Positions 53,449 through 63,125 of a stretch of DNA of 64,000 nucleotides are shown piece by piece. This stretch comes from Eilatimonas milleporae (GTDB taxonomy: Bacteria; Pseudomonadota; Alphaproteobacteria; Sphingomonadales; Kordiimonadaceae). The notes under the pieces were generated by a model. It was not told the origin of the DNA, ran no database searches, and was given only the letters and a program-made list of their open reading frames with translations. The position numbers and the translations under genes were made by a program. The first letter of the stretch is position 1, and every line of letters begins with the position of its first letter. The stretch is from the NCBI RefSeq assembly GCF_003688555.1, contig NZ_REFR01000015.1, positions 217,549 to 281,548 on the forward strand. Reading direction: 5' to 3'.

Positions 53449-53853
53449 TCAGACCCGCAGATCGACAATCTGGCCCAGCGGCACGTCGCGCCGGTCATTC
53501 CCTGCCGACAAACGACCCACGGGGGCTTCGCGTGTTTGCGGTGCGGCGGTGGCATCACCGGCCTCCAGGGACTGTACACGGTTTTGCGCGGCGGCAATGT
53601 CCTGGTCGCTGGATATGTCGGGCCGGCGGCGCGAGACCCCGGCTTCCAGCGCCCTTTGGGAGACCCCGGACCGGCCGGCCGCATCGTCCTGACCGCGAAA
53701 GGACAGGCGGTCGCGGCTTGTATCCCGGCCGGCTTCACTGGCATCCGCCCGCTGGTTGAGGGTCCGCCGCGCACCGGATCCATCGTCCTGTGTCGCCCGA
53801 AGCTGCGCCTGCAATTGTGCCTGTAGCGTGGATGAATTCTGATCGATGACCAT
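53449..53853 (-). CDS. Hypothetical Gln/Arg/Asp-rich protein
   Basis: The protein is 134 aa from the ATG at 53853; the frame extends 16 codons further to 53901. It has low complexity, no hydrophobic segment, and helix-prone stretches (SSTLQAQLQAQL, SDQDIAAAQNRVQSL). The C-terminus ends RRDVPLGQIVDLRV, which is hydrophobic after a charged stretch. I do not recognise it. GC at third positions fits the core genome. It stands alone between the NUDIX gene and ccmI. Confidence 0.45.
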   Translation of the reverse strand: MVIDQNSSTLQAQLQAQLRATQDDGSGARRTLNQRADASEAGRDTSRDRLSFRGQDDAAGRSGVSQRALEAGVSRRRPDISSDQDIAAAQNRVQSLEAGDATAAPQTREAPVGRLSAGNDRRDVPLGQIVDLRV

Positions 53854-54100
53854 CGTCAAGCTCAGAGCCTTTTTCAGGCCCTTGTCCCTCTCCCCCGGCA
53901 CCCGCTGTTCCGGCCGTGCCCAACGGCTTTACCCTGACGGCGCCGGATGGATGCGTCCCACCAAGGCCGTGCGTGCAGCAGATTGTGTCCGATCTGACGA
54001 TTTCTTCGCGGGGCCTTTGTGCCCGGTATCCGATTTTTTCCGGATACATTTGATTGCGGCCTGTGGCCACGTGCCGATTGTTTTTCCTTGATCGACCTTT

Positions 54101-55216
54101 TCAGGGTGAGGCATCTGGCCCCAAAGAGTCAAGCAATGCCTGCAAGGCGGCTGTGCGATCTGCACTGACATGGCCAAGGCCCTTTCGCAGGACATCGGCG
54201 GCCACAGCCTTTTCGCCCAGCGCCAGATGACTGCGCGCCAGCATAAGCCAGCCATCCGCGTCCGCCGGCGTTTCCTCCAGCCGCGCGGCCAGGCGTGCCA
54301 TCATGCCGCGTGCCATGGCATCGCGGTCCTGCGGCGACATATCGGCGACCCCCTCCAGTATCTCATCGGACAGGGCCGGGGGAACGGCGCCGAGTCGCCG
54401 CAGGGCGGCCACCAGACGGGACCGCCAGGGGGCGTCCTGCGGTGTGCGGTCAAGCAGGGCCTGCCACACCGCTTTGGCGCCGTCCTCATCACCCGCCTGA
54501 TCCAGTGCCAGGCCAAGATAATACCGGCCGGCGGGATGATCGGGGACATCGCGCACCATGCGGTCGATCAAAAGACGCGCGGCCGGCGTCACCTGTCCCC
54601 GTGACATGGCCAGAAAACTTTCGATTCGGGCCACCCGCCATTGCAGCTGGTCCGGTTCCAGGGTGGACAGGGCACCATATGCGCGGGCCGCACGGCCATA
54701 ATCGCCGAGGGCATTGGCCGTGCGTGCCAGGATGCGCCATCCCTCGACATCGTCGGGGACACCGGCCAGCCGGTCCTCGATCGCCGCGATGGCCTCGTCG
54801 AATGTCGGTCCTTCCGGCGTTACCGGCGTGGCGCCACGGCTGATGCGCATGCCCGGTGCACTGTCCAGGCCCGGTGTGCCGAGCCAGGCGTAAAGCGCGG
54901 CACCGCCAAGGACGACGGCAAGAGTGAACAGGACAGGGCCTGTCCGTCCGTGTCCGGGTGCCGGACGCGGGGTTGCATTTGCGGTCAGACGCCGGTCCGG
55001 CCGCTCGGCGGCTTTGAGAAGACGGCGCTGCAACTCCAGCTTGGTCGCCCGGTAGGCGTCGGCATCCAGTTCACCGCGTTTGAAATCGGCTTCAAGGTCG
55101 GCCAGCTGCGCCTTCAACGGGGCAAGGGGATCGCCGCCGGAAGCCGGAACACCGCCAAGCCGGTAGGCAAACGCGGCCGCCATAAGGGCAACAACACCCA
55201 GCAGGACCCAGATCAT
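54101..55216 (-). CDS. ccmI: Cytochrome c biogenesis protein CcmI (CycH)
   Basis: This 371-aa protein starts with a membrane segment (WVLLGVVALMAAAFAYRL), then a helical part (LADLEADFKRGELDADAYRATKLELQRRLL), a second membrane segment near residue 95, and a TPR region (about 130-340). CcmI holds apocytochrome c for the CcmF/H heme lyase. It is the last gene of the cluster, 9 bp after ccmH. Confidence 0.92.
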   Translation of the reverse strand: MIWVLLGVVALMAAAFAYRLGGVPASGGDPLAPLKAQLADLEADFKRGELDADAYRATKLELQRRLLKAAERPDRRLTANATPRPAPGHGRTGPVLFTLAVVLGGAALYAWLGTPGLDSAPGMRISRGATPVTPEGPTFDEAIAAIEDRLAGVPDDVEGWRILARTANALGDYGRAARAYGALSTLEPDQLQWRVARIESFLAMSRGQVTPAARLLIDRMVRDVPDHPAGRYYLGLALDQAGDEDGAKAVWQALLDRTPQDAPWRSRLVAALRRLGAVPPALSDEILEGVADMSPQDRDAMARGMMARLAARLEETPADADGWLMLARSHLALGEKAVAADVLRKGLGHVSADRTAALQALLDSLGPDASP

Positions 55217-55225
55217 CGCATGTCC

Positions 55226-55729
55226 TCACTCACGCTCAAGATGTCCGTTGCGGGGGGTGCCTGGCGCGGTCTCCAGCAGGCTGTCCAGCCGTGCGCGTTC
55301 CTCCGCGCTCAGATCGGGGTCCGGTGGTATCGCCCCTGCGCCATGGGCCCGGTCGCGGCGGATCAGCAACAGCACCGCCAGGCCGAGGAATAAGAGAGGC
55401 GACATCCACAGAAACGCCGTGCGCATATCGAAAGGGGGTTTCAGCAGGACCCAGTCACCATAGCGCGCGACCAGATAAGCCCGTATTTCGTCATCCGTTT
55501 TGCCTGCGGCGACTTGTTCGCGCACAATCTGGCGCAGATCGCGGGCCAGGTCGGCATTTGAATCCTCAATCGACTGATTCTGACAGACGAGACAGCGGAT
55601 ATCCTTCATCACGGTGCGGGCGCGGGCTTCCAACGCCGGATCTTTCAGCGGCGTTTCATCCACCGCCACGGACAGAGCGGGCAGGGACAGGGCAAGGACA
55701 ACGGCCAGCCGCAGAAACACATGGCTCAC
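55226..55729 (-). CDS. ccmH: Cytochrome c biogenesis protein CcmH
   Basis: The protein is 167 aa from the GTG at 55729, which overlaps the ccmG stop (GTGA) and has GGGGAGG upstream. It has a signal sequence, then the redox motif RCLVCQNQSIEDSNADLARDL, whose CxxC reduces apocytochrome, then ARYGDWVLLKPPF and a C-terminal membrane anchor. It is the short alphaproteobacterial form, with CcmI separate. Confidence 0.95.
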   Translation of the reverse strand: MSHVFLRLAVVLALSLPALSVAVDETPLKDPALEARARTVMKDIRCLVCQNQSIEDSNADLARDLRQIVREQVAAGKTDDEIRAYLVARYGDWVLLKPPFDMRTAFLWMSPLLFLGLAVLLLIRRDRAHGAGAIPPDPDLSAEERARLDSLLETAPGTPRNGHLERE

Positions 55730-56328
55730 GACGCGGCCTCCCCGCTTGCGGTCCGTGTATCCGATGCAGATGGGCCGGGACCACCAAGGGCGGCGATTTG
55801 CGGCAGAAGCCGTGTGTCCAGACTGTCGCCGACAATAGGTCCGAAATGGCGGTAGCGCACGATGCCCTCGCCATCGATCAGAAAGGTCTCCGGCACGCCG
55901 GTCACCCCCCATTCGATACCGACACGGCCGCTTTCATCCAGCCCGGTCCGTATGAACGGATTCCCCAGATCAGCGAGAAAGGCACGGGCGGCACGGGGTT
56001 TGTCCTTATAGGCAATCCCGATGATGGGGATGCCCTTATCCCGCGCCAGGCGCATCAGATTGTCATGTTCGGCCCGGCATGGCAGGCACCAGCTAGCGAA
56101 AAAATTGACCAGCAGGGGGCCGCCCGTGGACAGATCCGTATGGCTCAGCGGCCCGTTGCCGCCGGTCAGGGCTGGCACTGTGAAGCCCGGCGCCGGTCGT
56201 CCGATCAGGACGCTTTTCAGTTCCTGCGGGTTGCGGTCGCCGCCCAGGCGCAGGGCAAACAGGGCCACCAGCACCGCGAACAGCAGGGCCGGTGCCATCA
56301 CCGCAAGCCGCGACAGGGGCCGGGCCAT
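55726..56328 (-). CDS. ccmG: Thiol:disulfide oxidoreductase CcmG/DsbE
   Basis: The protein is 200 aa from the ATG at 56328, overlapping the ccmF stop by one base (TGATG). A membrane anchor (VMAPALLFAVLVALFAL) is followed by a thioredoxin fold with WCLPC and the cis-Pro loop GVTGVPETFLID. It keeps the apocytochrome heme-site cysteines reduced. The open frame upstream of 56328 lies inside ccmF and is not used. Confidence 0.95.
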   Translation of the reverse strand: MARPLSRLAVMAPALLFAVLVALFALRLGGDRNPQELKSVLIGRPAPGFTVPALTGGNGPLSHTDLSTGGPLLVNFFASWCLPCRAEHDNLMRLARDKGIPIIGIAYKDKPRAARAFLADLGNPFIRTGLDESGRVGIEWGVTGVPETFLIDGEGIVRYRHFGPIVGDSLDTRLLPQIAALGGPGPSASDTRTASGEAAS

Positions 56329-58364
56329 CAGGCCGTCCCCCGGACCGGGCGAGAGACCGGACCGGAGCCTTGCGGCGCGGTTGGTGACGGACCTGGGCGT
56401 CCCTTGCGGCCCGCCAGCACCCCCATGCGCAGGCGCCGGTCGCTCAAGGACAGAAGCCCGCCCAGCACCATCAGCGCCGTGCCGCCCCAAAGGCCGGATA
56501 TCGCCGGTTTGAAATACAGGCGGACCGACCAGCGCTCGGTCCCATCCAGGGCCGGGGCCGCTTCGCCGATGACGGCATAAAGGTCACCGCTGAGGCGCGG
56601 ATGAATGGCCGCCTCTGTCGTGGACAGAACGGGATCGGCATAAACGCGGTCTTCAGGGCGCAGTGTCGCCACCAGCCGGTCCCCGTCAAACACGCTGAAC
56701 GTCCCGCGAACGGCGGCATAATTGGGGCCGGCTTCCGGGGCGACGCCGTCCAGGCGAAACCGGTATGCGCCCACATCGGCGGTGTCGCCCGCCGCCATCA
56801 CGGTCAGGGTTTCCGATGTGAAGGCTTCTGAAAAGGTAATGCCGAGCAGAATGACCCCCACCCCGCCATGGGCCAGCCACATCCCCCAGCGCGCGCGCGG
56901 CAGGCGGAAAAGACGCCCCGCTGCCCGTGCCGGGGCGTCGAACAGTTTGGCCGTTGCGGCCATATCGGCCAGCACCGCGCCGATCAGCCAGACGGCCAGG
57001 CCAAAGCCCACCGCCGTCATCACATACCCGCCGGCCGTCCGCCACAGCAGCAGAAGTCCCGCCATCAGCGCCACAGCCAGAACCGGCAGCAGAATCTGCA
57101 AGGCGCGAGACAGACGGCCCCGTTTCCATGCCAGGAGCGGTCCGATCCCGACGGCGACGATCAGCGGGCTCATCAGCATGACGCTGGCAAATTCAAAAAA
57201 GGGCGGGCCGACGGTGATCTGACTGTCGGCGAAGGCTTCGACGAAAATGGGGTAGAGAGTCCCGACCAGCACAACGGCGGCAAAGGACGACAGCAGGACG
57301 TTGTTCAGGACCAGTGCGCTTTCCCGGCTGACCAGGCCGAACAGGCCGCCGCCCTCAAGGCTGGGCGCGCGCCAGGCGTACAGCACCAGCGATCCGCCGA
57401 CGACCACCGCCAGAAAGGCCAGAATGAAAACACCCCGCGCCGGATCGCTGGCAAAGGCATGAACGCTGGTCAACACACCGGAGCGGACCAGAAACGTCCC
57501 CAGCAGTGAAAAGGAAAAGGCGACAATGGCCAGCAGCAGCGTCCAGCTTTTCAGGGCATCGCGCCGTTCCACCACGATGGCGGAATGCAACAGCGCCGTC
57601 GCCGCCAGCCACGGCATGAAACTGGCGTTTTCCACCGGGTCCCAGAACCACCAGCCGCCCCAGCCCAGCTCGTAATAGGCCCACCACGAGCCGAGGGTGA
57701 TACCAGCGGTCAGGAAGATCCAGGCAGTCAGTGTCCACGGCCGCACCCAGCGCGCCCAGGCGGCGGTGACCTCGCCCTCGATCAGGGCGGCAATGGCAAA
57801 GGAGAAGGAGACCGACAGGCCCACATAGCCCAGATACAGCATCGGCGGATGAAAGGCGAGGCCGGGGTCCTGCAGCAGGGGGTTGAGGCCCTGACCTTCC
57901 GGCGCCGCCGGATCCAGGCGCAGAAACGGATTGCTGGTGAACAGAATAAACAGCAGGAAACCGACGCCGATGGCACTTTGCACGGCCAGGGCCCGGGCGC
58001 GGAAGCGCAGCGGCAGGGTCCGGCCCCGCCAGGCGACGGCAGCGGCAAAGGCGCTGAGGATCAGCACCCACAATAGCAGGCTGCCTTCATGATTGCCCCA
58101 GACACCGGAAATCTTGTAAAGCAGCGGCTTCGCCGTATGGCTGTTGGCCACGACCAGGGCGACGGAAAAATCCGATGTGACAAAGGCATGCGTCAGGGCG
58201 GCAAAGGCGACGATGACCATGGTCAGCTGGCCCAGCGCCATATGGTCCGCCAGCCCCATCATGCGCGCATCGCCCCGTGCAATGCCGATATGGGGCAGAA
58301 CGGCGCCGGCCAGTGCCAGCATCAGCGCCAGCACAAGGGCGAAATGTCCGACTTCGGCGATCAC
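56328..58364 (-). CDS. ccmF: Heme lyase subunit CcmF
   Basis: This 678-aa polytopic protein has the heme-handling WWD domain GWGGWWFWDPVENASFMPWL near residues 229-248 and conserved histidines in flanking loops. It moves heme from CcmE to apocytochrome c. It starts with GTG at 58364, overlapping ccmE by 4 bp, with GGGAGGGG upstream. The length is normal. Confidence 0.96.
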   Translation of the reverse strand: MIAEVGHFALVLALMLALAGAVLPHIGIARGDARMMGLADHMALGQLTMVIVAFAALTHAFVTSDFSVALVVANSHTAKPLLYKISGVWGNHEGSLLLWVLILSAFAAAVAWRGRTLPLRFRARALAVQSAIGVGFLLFILFTSNPFLRLDPAAPEGQGLNPLLQDPGLAFHPPMLYLGYVGLSVSFSFAIAALIEGEVTAAWARWVRPWTLTAWIFLTAGITLGSWWAYYELGWGGWWFWDPVENASFMPWLAATALLHSAIVVERRDALKSWTLLLAIVAFSFSLLGTFLVRSGVLTSVHAFASDPARGVFILAFLAVVVGGSLVLYAWRAPSLEGGGLFGLVSRESALVLNNVLLSSFAAVVLVGTLYPIFVEAFADSQITVGPPFFEFASVMLMSPLIVAVGIGPLLAWKRGRLSRALQILLPVLAVALMAGLLLLWRTAGGYVMTAVGFGLAVWLIGAVLADMAATAKLFDAPARAAGRLFRLPRARWGMWLAHGGVGVILLGITFSEAFTSETLTVMAAGDTADVGAYRFRLDGVAPEAGPNYAAVRGTFSVFDGDRLVATLRPEDRVYADPVLSTTEAAIHPRLSGDLYAVIGEAAPALDGTERWSVRLYFKPAISGLWGGTALMVLGGLLSLSDRRLRMGVLAGRKGRPGPSPTAPQGSGPVSRPVRGTA

Positions 58365-58876
58365 CGTGCCCCTCCCGCCGGTCCGTTTTCTGTAACGGCT
58401 GTCGGTACATCCTCCGGATGGCGGCAGGCATCGGGCGACGCCGGCATGGTGCCCGGCGGCGCATAGTTTTCATCATGCTTGGCCAGCACCGTATCGGCCA
58501 CGAACAGTCCGGTATCATCCAGGGTGCCTTCGGTCACCACACCCTGACCCTCCCGGAACAGGTCCGGCAGCAGGCCGGTGAAACGGACCGGGACATCCGC
58601 CGCGCAGTCGGTAACGACAAAACGGTAGGTCAGGCCGTCCGGCAGTTTTTCAAAACTGTTTTCCGCCACCATGCCGCCCAGGCGGAACCGCGTCCCCGGC
58701 GCCAGATCGCGGGCGGCCACCGCCGATGGCTGCAAAAACAGGCTGAGACTGTCCCGCCCCAGGGCGAACAGGACAAGGAGAACCGCCCCGGTCAGGGTTG
58801 CAAGCGCAAGGCTCAACACCACAAGACGCCGGCGTTTGCGGCCTGTCAGACCCTTGTGCGACATACGCGCGGTCAC
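58361..58876 (-). CDS. ccmE: Heme chaperone CcmE
   Basis: This 171-aa protein has a basic N-terminus, one membrane anchor (VVLSLALATLTGAVLLVLFAL) and a periplasmic OB fold. The heme-binding motif VLAKHDENYAPP carries the conserved His and Tyr. The GTG start at 58876 overlaps the ccmD stop (GTGA); an ATG at 58864 is also possible. Confidence 0.95.
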   Translation of the reverse strand: MTARMSHKGLTGRKRRRLVVLSLALATLTGAVLLVLFALGRDSLSLFLQPSAVAARDLAPGTRFRLGGMVAENSFEKLPDGLTYRFVVTDCAADVPVRFTGLLPDLFREGQGVVTEGTLDDTGLFVADTVLAKHDENYAPPGTMPASPDACRHPEDVPTAVTENGPAGGAR

Positions 58877-59124
58877 AGCGCCCCCTCCGCCCGGGACAGA
58901 TCGGTCGCAGGGGTGTTTGTTGCCGTCCCGGTTTCAGCCGCGGCGTCCGGCCGGGCGGTTGGTGCGCCCTGCCGGCGCGCGGCGCGCTGGCGATCCACCT
59001 GGCGGCGGGCACGGCGCTGGCCGCCAAGACTGGCGAGCGCCAGCCAGATCAGGGCCAGCGCCGCCACACCGTAAGCGCCCCAGACAAAAGCGGCATAGCC
59101 GCCCATATGCAGAAATTCCGTCAT
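58873..59124 (-). CDS. ccmD: Heme exporter accessory protein CcmD
   Basis: This small 83-aa protein has one membrane helix (GGYAAFVWGAYGVAALALIWLALASL) followed by an Arg-rich cytoplasmic stretch, the standard CcmD form. It helps release holo-CcmE from CcmABC. The start ATG at 59124 overlaps the ccmC stop by 4 bp. The tail of about 35 residues, Ala/Thr-rich, is longer than usual. Confidence 0.9.
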   Translation of the reverse strand: MTEFLHMGGYAAFVWGAYGVAALALIWLALASLGGQRRARRQVDRQRAARRQGAPTARPDAAAETGTATNTPATDLSRAEGAL

Positions 59125-59840
59125 GTCACTTGATCCGCGAGACGAAAGGCGGCCAGCTTGCGCCGGTCCACTTCCAATTTCATGCGCCACAGGAAAACCA
59201 GGGTGAAATATCCCATGAAGGCCAGCGCCATCACCAAGAGCGGCCACAGCATGTCCGCATGGATGGTGGGTCCGTCCAGCCGCATGACACTGGCTGGCTG
59301 GTGCAGTGTGTTCCACCAGTCGACCGAAAATTTGATCACAGGCAGATTGACGACGCCCACCAGCGCCAGAACCGCCGCCGCGCGCCCGGCCTTGTCCTCA
59401 TCCTCGAACGCCGACCACAGGGCCATATAGCCAAGATACAGGAAAAACAGAATCAGGACCGATGTCAGCCGTCCGTCCCAGACCCAGTAGGTGCCCCACA
59501 TGGGCTTGCCCCACAACGCCCCCGAGATCAGCGCCAGGGCCGTGAACACCGCGCCGATGGGGGCTGCCGCGCGCCCGGCGATCAGGGCCAGCGGATGCCG
59601 CCAGACCAGGGCCGTGAAGCTGGCGCCGGCCATGACGACATAGGCGAAGACGGCCATCCATGCCGCCGGCACATGCACATACATGATCCGCACGCTTTCA
59701 CCCTGCTGATAATCGGCCGGGCTGGCGACAAGGGCCAGATACAGACCGGCGACAAAGGCAAAGACGGTCAGCACACCGGCAAAGGGTAAAATACGGTCCG
59801 CCAGGCGGTTGAAGCGGGCGGGATTGGCAAATCTGTGCAT
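59121..59840 (-). CDS. ccmC: Heme transport protein CcmC
   Basis: This 239-aa protein has six membrane segments, the WWD-family motif WGTYWVWDGRLTS and conserved His in MYVHVPAAWMA. It binds heme on the periplasmic side and loads CcmE. The ATG at 59840 is preferred; seven earlier codons are open. 161 bp separate it from ccmB, so a second promoter is possible. Confidence 0.96.
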   Translation of the reverse strand: MHRFANPARFNRLADRILPFAGVLTVFAFVAGLYLALVASPADYQQGESVRIMYVHVPAAWMAVFAYVVMAGASFTALVWRHPLALIAGRAAAPIGAVFTALALISGALWGKPMWGTYWVWDGRLTSVLILFFLYLGYMALWSAFEDEDKAGRAAAVLALVGVVNLPVIKFSVDWWNTLHQPASVMRLDGPTIHADMLWPLLVMALAFMGYFTLVFLWRMKLEVDRRKLAAFRLADQVT

Positions 59841-60001
59841 GGCCTCAACTCCTACCCCCAAACCGCGTGCCTGGGCAAGCGTCCAACATGCCGCATGTAT
59901 GCGTTTTCACGTGTCCGTATCGCGGACTGTGCCGGCCCCCGTGGGTCTTTGCCGTGTTTCCACCGGTATCCCGTCCTGTCCCGCTATATCCCCCTATATC
60001 C

Positions 60002-60730
60002 CTAATCCAGGGCCAGACGCAGCGCCGCGACAGAGGCAAAGGGCGCGACCACCAGCGCCAGCAGGCTGACAGCCAGCGCCAGCGCCAGATGCGCCAGCGG
60101 ATCGGTGCCAAGGACAAAGGCCTCGACGGCACTCATGGCGAACAGCAGGCTCGGCACATAAAGCGGCAAAACCAGAAGGGACAATAACACGCCGCCGCGC
60201 CGGACAGCGACCGTCAGGGCGGCGCCGATGCTGCCGATCAGGCTTAGGGCCGGCGTGGCGAACAGCAGGCTGACAAGCAGTGGCAGCATCAGCCGCCCTT
60301 CAAGATTGAGGAGCAGGCCGACAAACGGTGCAGCCAGCACCAGCGGTAAAAGAGTGCCCAGCCAGTGCGCAGTGACTTTGGCCAGAACAATGCCGCCAAG
60401 GCCGATAGGGCTGAGGGCCATATCGTCCAGGCTGCCATCTTCATAATCCGCCTGATACAGCCGGTCCAGGCTCAACAGAACGGCAAGCACCGTCAGCACC
60501 CATAATGTCCCGCCCGCGATACGGGCCAGCAATTGCGGCGCCGGGCCGATGCCGAACGCAAACAGGCTGGCCCCCATCAGCAGAAAGGCCAGTCCCAGGA
60601 CTGCCGCGCCGCCCTGCGCCCACGCCAGGCGGATATCCCGCTTGACAACACTGGCAAAGGACACGGTGCCGGCCGGTGTGTCAGCTGGGGGCGCGATATG
60701 TTCCTGCATATCCTGTTTCGCTGCGGTCAT
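60002..60730 (-). CDS. ccmB: Heme exporter permease CcmB
   Basis: The protein is 242 aa from the ATG at 60730, overlapping the ccmA stop by 4 bp. It has six membrane segments and the family stretch RLYQADYEDGSLDDMALSP in the first loop, with YVPSLLFAMSAVEAF later. With CcmA it powers release of heme-loaded CcmE. Confidence 0.94.
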   Translation of the reverse strand: MTAAKQDMQEHIAPPADTPAGTVSFASVVKRDIRLAWAQGGAAVLGLAFLLMGASLFAFGIGPAPQLLARIAGGTLWVLTVLAVLLSLDRLYQADYEDGSLDDMALSPIGLGGIVLAKVTAHWLGTLLPLVLAAPFVGLLLNLEGRLMLPLLVSLLFATPALSLIGSIGAALTVAVRRGGVLLSLLVLPLYVPSLLFAMSAVEAFVLGTDPLAHLALALAVSLLALVVAPFASVAALRLALD

Positions 60731-61458
60731 GGTGCAGGCTCTGCCGTCCAATAGGGGTCCGTGGACGCCGGCTGATAGGACTTAAGATCCAGGGTGCGTG
60801 CGGGCACCCTGTCATCCAGCCCCAGTGGATCGTGCGATGCGATGACCGCCGAACCACCCATATCTGTGTGGGTTTTGATCATATCGGCAAGGGCCGTCCG
60901 GCTGACGCTATCCAGTCCGACAGTGGGTTCGTCCATCAGCCAGATGGATCGGGGAACAAGCAGAAAACGGCACAACGCGGCGCGGCGTCGCTGTCCACTG
61001 GAAAAATAGCGTACGGGCCGATCAAGAAGGGCTGTCAGTCCGAAATGGCTGCAAACCTCCACAAGGCGATCGTCATCCGGGGTGTCGTGGCCGGCCATTT
61101 GTACGAAATCGGCAAGATTGTCGGCGAGGGTGAAAACGGATTTCAATGCCGTGGCATGACCAAGATACACAAGCATGCGCGCCTGTATCCGCCGGTCTGC
61201 CGACATACCCGCCAGTGACAGATGTCCCCCGGTGGCAGACCCAAGGCCGGCCAGCAGCCGCAAGAGTGTGGATTTGCCGCTGCCGTTCGGCCCTTCGAGA
61301 ATAACGACCTCTCCCAAAGCGAGGTCCATGTCCAGACCTTCAAACACGGTCCGGCCACCCCGCCGGCAGGCCAATCCCCGCCCCGACAGGACGGGGCCCG
61401 CAGATGTCTGCCCTGTCGCGGTATTCCGGTGTCCATCTGATTGTTCTTGTCTCATCAT
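60727..61458 (-). CDS. ccmA: Heme exporter ATPase CcmA
   Basis: This 243-aa ABC ATPase has Walker A GPNGSGKST, signature YFSSGQRRR, Walker B IWLMDEP and an H-loop in VIASHDPLG. It is the first gene of the ccm cluster. Starts at 61467 (GTG), 61458 and 61455 (ATG) are all possible; the ATG at 61458 is my choice. It is divergent from the cardiolipin synthase gene. Confidence 0.94.
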   Translation of the reverse strand: MMRQEQSDGHRNTATGQTSAGPVLSGRGLACRRGGRTVFEGLDMDLALGEVVILEGPNGSGKSTLLRLLAGLGSATGGHLSLAGMSADRRIQARMLVYLGHATALKSVFTLADNLADFVQMAGHDTPDDDRLVEVCSHFGLTALLDRPVRYFSSGQRRRAALCRFLLVPRSIWLMDEPTVGLDSVSRTALADMIKTHTDMGGSAVIASHDPLGLDDRVPARTLDLKSYQPASTDPYWTAEPAP

Positions 61459-61595
61459 GGCGGGCACGCTAGCGAAAGCAGGGACGGGTCACAAGATTAA
61501 GGAAATAAAATGCCACCCAGGTGTCCCCAAGGATCAAGGGGCATGCGGAAAGGGTGGCAGCAGGGCTCGAAGCATAAGGGGTTCATGTCGGGATA

Positions 61596-63080
61596 TTGAG
61601 GGCAGTGGCGCTTTTTGATGACGGTGCAGGCGGCAATATATGGCTGGGGCTTATTTTCCTGGCGTTACAGCTTGGCGCCAGCATCCATATCCTCCGCACG
61701 AAGATCGACGCCCCATCAGCCATGTCCTGGCTTGGGGTGGTCTGGCTGGTGCCGATCCTTGGCCTTGTCCTTTACCTTCTTTTTGGCATCAACCGGATCG
61801 AACGGCGGGCACGCGCGGCACGGCAACGCAGCGGTCTGCCGGCGCGGCGCGGGCTGGTGGATGCACCGCCGTCACCGCCATTGGACAGATTGTGGCCGGA
61901 TGCTCCGGACCGCTGGCGCGCCCATGACCGCCTGGCCGGCCGCGTCACCCATCTGCCACCGACCGCCGGCAACCGGATCTGTCCTGTCGGCGACGGGCGC
62001 GCGGCTTACGATGAGATGCTGGCAGCCATTGACACGGCCGAACACTCAGTCCTGCTGACCAGCTATATTTTTCAGGCCGACAGCATCGGCAGGCGTTTCA
62101 TCGCCAGTCTGAAACGGGCAGCGGCCCGCGGCGTGGATGTGCGGGTGCTTGTGGATGCGGTCGGCAATTTTTATGGCTTCCGCCCGGTTGCGGGCCTGTT
62201 GCGCCGGGGCGGCGTGCCGGTTGCCAGCTTCAATCCGGCGAGACTGTCCTGGCGGCTGGCCTTTTTCAACCTGCGGACTCATCGCAAAATGCTCATTCTG
62301 GATGGCCGCCATGCCTTTATCGGCGGTATGAACATCCGCAAAAATCATATCGTTCAGGACAGCCCTGACGGAAAAGCCGTAAGGGACCTTCAATTCCATG
62401 TTGAGGGCTCTGTCATTCACCAGATGATCGATACTTTTGCCGATGACTGGGTCTTTGCCACCGGCAAGCCATGGGATCCGCCGGAAGTTATCCAGGACGA
62501 TATTCATGATGTTTCAGAAACGGTAAGTGATTTGTCCGTGGCCCGTGCCATTCCGGACGGGCCCGACGAACCTTTGGACCGGACGTCCATGCTGATGGCC
62601 AGCGCCCTTGGTGCCGCGCGTCGGCAGGTCCGTATCATATCCCCTTATTTTCTGCCGTTAGAGCCTTTGCGGCATGCTCTCCGTCAGGCGGCCTTGCGCG
62701 GTGTGCAGGTCGATATTCTCATTCCCGCACACAGCAATCTTCCTCTGTTTTCCGCGATCGTCCGCGTTGGCCTGCCGTCGCTTTTGGATGCGGGATGCCG
62801 GATTTTCCTGTCACCGCCGCCCTTCGACCATGCCAAGGTCATGGTGGTGGACGATGATTGGGCCCTGATCGGGTCGAGCAACTGGGACGCGCGCTCGCTG
62901 AAACTGAATTTCGAATTCAATGTGGAAGCCTACGGGCGCACGCTGGCAAACAGTCTTTCAGACATCATGAAGGAACGGTTCGCGGCTTCCCAAAAAGTTA
63001 GCCTGGACGACTTGCGTGCACATCCCCGGCTGACACGGTTTGCAGGGCGGCTGGCCTGGCTGCTCAGTCCCTACCTCTAA
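61596..63080 (+). CDS. cls: Cardiolipin synthase (phospholipase D family)
   Basis: The protein is about 494 aa. Two N-terminal membrane segments are followed by two HKD motifs: HRKMLILDGRHAFIGGMN in the middle and DHAKVMVVDDDWALIGSSN near the C-terminus. It joins two phosphatidylglycerols into cardiolipin. The start is uncertain between TTG at 61596 and GTG at 61605, the latter with GAGG a few bases upstream. Confidence 0.92.
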   Translation: MRAVALFDDGAGGNIWLGLIFLALQLGASIHILRTKIDAPSAMSWLGVVWLVPILGLVLYLLFGINRIERRARAARQRSGLPARRGLVDAPPSPPLDRLWPDAPDRWRAHDRLAGRVTHLPPTAGNRICPVGDGRAAYDEMLAAIDTAEHSVLLTSYIFQADSIGRRFIASLKRAAARGVDVRVLVDAVGNFYGFRPVAGLLRRGGVPVASFNPARLSWRLAFFNLRTHRKMLILDGRHAFIGGMNIRKNHIVQDSPDGKAVRDLQFHVEGSVIHQMIDTFADDWVFATGKPWDPPEVIQDDIHDVSETVSDLSVARAIPDGPDEPLDRTSMLMASALGAARRQVRIISPYFLPLEPLRHALRQAALRGVQVDILIPAHSNLPLFSAIVRVGLPSLLDAGCRIFLSPPPFDHAKVMVVDDDWALIGSSNWDARSLKLNFEFNVEAYGRTLANSLSDIMKERFAASQKVSLDDLRAHPRLTRFAGRLAWLLSPYL

Positions 63081-63125
63081 AGCTTTATCTCAGGGGTCTG
63101 GCGGACAGAAGGGTGCACAATAGCA

